The translations under genes were made by a program, and so were the position numbers. A stretch of DNA of 6,813 nt from Gemmatimonadota bacterium (GTDB lineage Bacteria > Gemmatimonadota > Gemmatimonadetes > Gemmatimonadales > Gemmatimonadaceae): positions 1 to 6,813 of the forward strand of contig CANGXK010000151.1 of NCBI GenBank assembly GCA_947457715.1, read 5' to 3'. The notes beneath the pieces were generated by a model. That model saw nothing but the letters and a program-made list of their open reading frames with translations, was not told where the DNA came from and searched no databases. Shown piece by piece: positions 5,768 through 6,813 of the stretch. How positions within the stretch are numbered: position 1 is the first letter of the stretch; each line of letters begins with the position of its first letter.

Positions 5768-6813
5768 TCAGTCGCTCAACGACTGCTTGAGCAACGCCAG
5801 CACGGTCAACGCCTGCATCGGCGTCATCTGGTCGGGCTCCAGCGCACCCACGGCATCGGCCAGGCGGATCAACGCCGGATCCGGCGCTGGCGCCGGCGCC
5901 GAGGCCTCGCCGAAGAATCCGAGCTGCGGCGTCGGGGCGCCCGAGTGCTTCATGCGCGGACCCTTTCGCGACACGCTCTTGGGCGCCGCCAGCCCGTCGG
6001 CCGTGAGACGCGCCGCCATCTGCTCGCCTTCCCCCTCGAGCAGTGCCAGCACTTCCTTGGCGCGCGCGATCACCGCCGCCGGCAACCCCGCCAGGCGTCC
6101 CACCTCGATGCCGTACGACCGGTCGGCACCGCCGGGAATGAGCTTGTGCAGAAACAGCACCTGATCGCCCACCTCGCGCACCGCCACCGTGAAGTTGCGC
6201 ACCCCGCTCAGTTCGCTCGCCAGCTGCGTGAGCTCGTGATAGTGCGTGGCGAATACGGTCTTGCAGCCGATCGCGTCGTGCAGATGTTCGCTCACACTCC
6301 ACGCGATCGAGACGCCGTCGTACGTGCTCGTGCCGCGCCCGATTTCATCGAGCAGCACCAGCGAACGCTTGGTCGCGGTATGCAAGATTGCGCTGGTCTC
6401 GCTCATCTCCACCATGAACGTCGACTGTCCACGCACCAGATTGTCGCTCGCGCCCACGCGCGTGAACAGCCGGTCCACGATCGGCAGCTTGGCCCGACGG
6501 GCCGGCACATACGCGCCGACCTGCGCCATGAGCTGGATCAGGCCAACCTGCCGCAGGATCGTACTCTTGCCCGCCATGTTCGGACCGGTGAGCACGATCA
6601 TCTGACCATCCTCAGTCAGCACGAGATCGTTCGGGATGAACTTCTCCCGCGCCATCATCCGCTCCACCACCGGATGACGCCCCGCCACGATCTCCAGGTC
6701 GAAGCCGTCGTGCAGCTCGGGGCGCGCGTACTGTTCACGCTCTGCCACGTCAGCGAAGGCGGTGAGCACGTCGATCGTCGCCACCCGGCGCGCCACCTGC
6801 TGCCACCGGCGGA
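5768..6813 (-). CDS. mutS: DNA mismatch repair protein MutS, C-terminal ATPase part (5' end cut by window edge)
   Basis: MutS dimers recognise mismatches and small loops after replication and, with ATP, recruit MutL. The reading frame is open to the right edge with no start needed inside the window; 347 residues plus two bases are seen of an expected about 850-900, so the mismatch-binding, connector and most lever/clamp domains lie outside. Visible in order: the end of the lever region, the typical GRHPVVE, Walker [10 protein letters not shown] (visible residues 76-84), the STFMVEM signature (about 130-136), Walker [17 protein letters not shown] with D155 and E156, and the THYHEL histidine (H190). 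Then come the helix-turn-helix dimer contact ([12 protein letters not shown]), a variable Ala/Pro linker (APAPAPDPA) and the C-terminal oligomerisation helix ending near [14 protein letters not shown]. The order and the C-terminal tail identify MutS1 rather than MutS2, which would carry an Smr domain. mug follows after 13 bp. Confidence 0.97.
   Translation of the reverse strand, partial: RRWQQVARRVATIDVLTAFADVAEREQYARPELHDGFDLEIVAGRHPVVERMMAREKFIPNDLVLTEDGQMIVLTGPNMAGKSTILRQVGLIQLMAQVGAYVPARRAKLPIVDRLFTRVGASDNLVRGQSTFMVEMSETSAILHTATKRSLVLLDEIGRGTSTYDGVSIAWSVSEHLHDAIGCKTVFATHYHELTQLASELSGVRNFTVAVREVGDQVLFLHKLIPGGADRSYGIEVGRLAGLPAAVIARAKEVLALLEGEGEQMAARLTADGLAAPKSVSRKGPRMKHSGAPTPQLGFFGEASAPAPAPDPALIRLADAVGALEPDQMTPMQALTVLALLKQSLSD

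Overview
The window is GC-rich (codon third positions mostly G or C) and densely coding. It looks like ordinary chromosomal DNA from a free-living, Gram-negative-type bacterium. Two of the predicted products are exported and probably lipid-anchored. High GC, weak Shine-Dalgarno sequences and a large lipoprotein combining bacterial Ig-like repeats with a metallopeptidase would fit Gemmatimonadota, but this taxonomic guess comes from general gene style and no marker gene here proves it. I see no mobile element, tRNA, rRNA, CRISPR array or phage gene.

Layout, left to right. (1) Positions 1-1300, minus strand: most of a cystathionine beta-synthase with a C-terminal CBS (Bateman) module, cut by the left edge. 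(2) Positions 1301-1628: a 328-bp divergent intergenic region that holds a perfect 8-bp-arm inverted repeat near its middle, the best operator candidate in the window, and a GC-rich hairpin in the synthase leader. (3) Positions 1629-4040, plus strand: a predicted exported lipoprotein with two Ig-like domains followed by a zinc metallopeptidase domain (HEFQH, then WLDEGLS) resembling the M30/hyicolysin group. (4) Positions 4059-4922, minus strand: a glutaminyl-peptide cyclotransferase-like beta-propeller with a lipoprotein-like signal, convergent with the peptidase. The 18-bp gap between them lies inside a 14-bp tandem repeat. (5) Positions 4923-5196: a 274-bp gap with a weak terminator candidate after the next gene. 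(6) Positions 5197-5754, minus strand: a Mug/TDG-type mismatch-specific uracil-DNA glycosylase with a GTG start. (7) Positions 5768-6813, minus strand: the C-terminal ATPase part of MutS, cut by the right edge.

How the genes may work together. mutS and the glycosylase gene lie 13 bp apart on one strand and almost certainly form a DNA-repair operon, joining post-replicative mismatch repair with base-excision repair of G:U/G:T-type lesions. Their junction contains a five-codon mini-ORF whose start overlaps the mutS stop and whose stop overlaps the glycosylase start, which suggests translational coupling. The cyclotransferase could cap N-terminal glutamine of exported proteins as pyroglutamate, and the convergent peptidase also acts outside the cytoplasm, but a functional link between them is only inference. 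The synthase is a metabolic enzyme (serine plus homocysteine to cystathionine) and may share regulation with the divergent peptidase gene. Nothing here clearly amounts to a new biological system. The most informative oddities are the divergent palindrome and the mutS-glycosylase junction.
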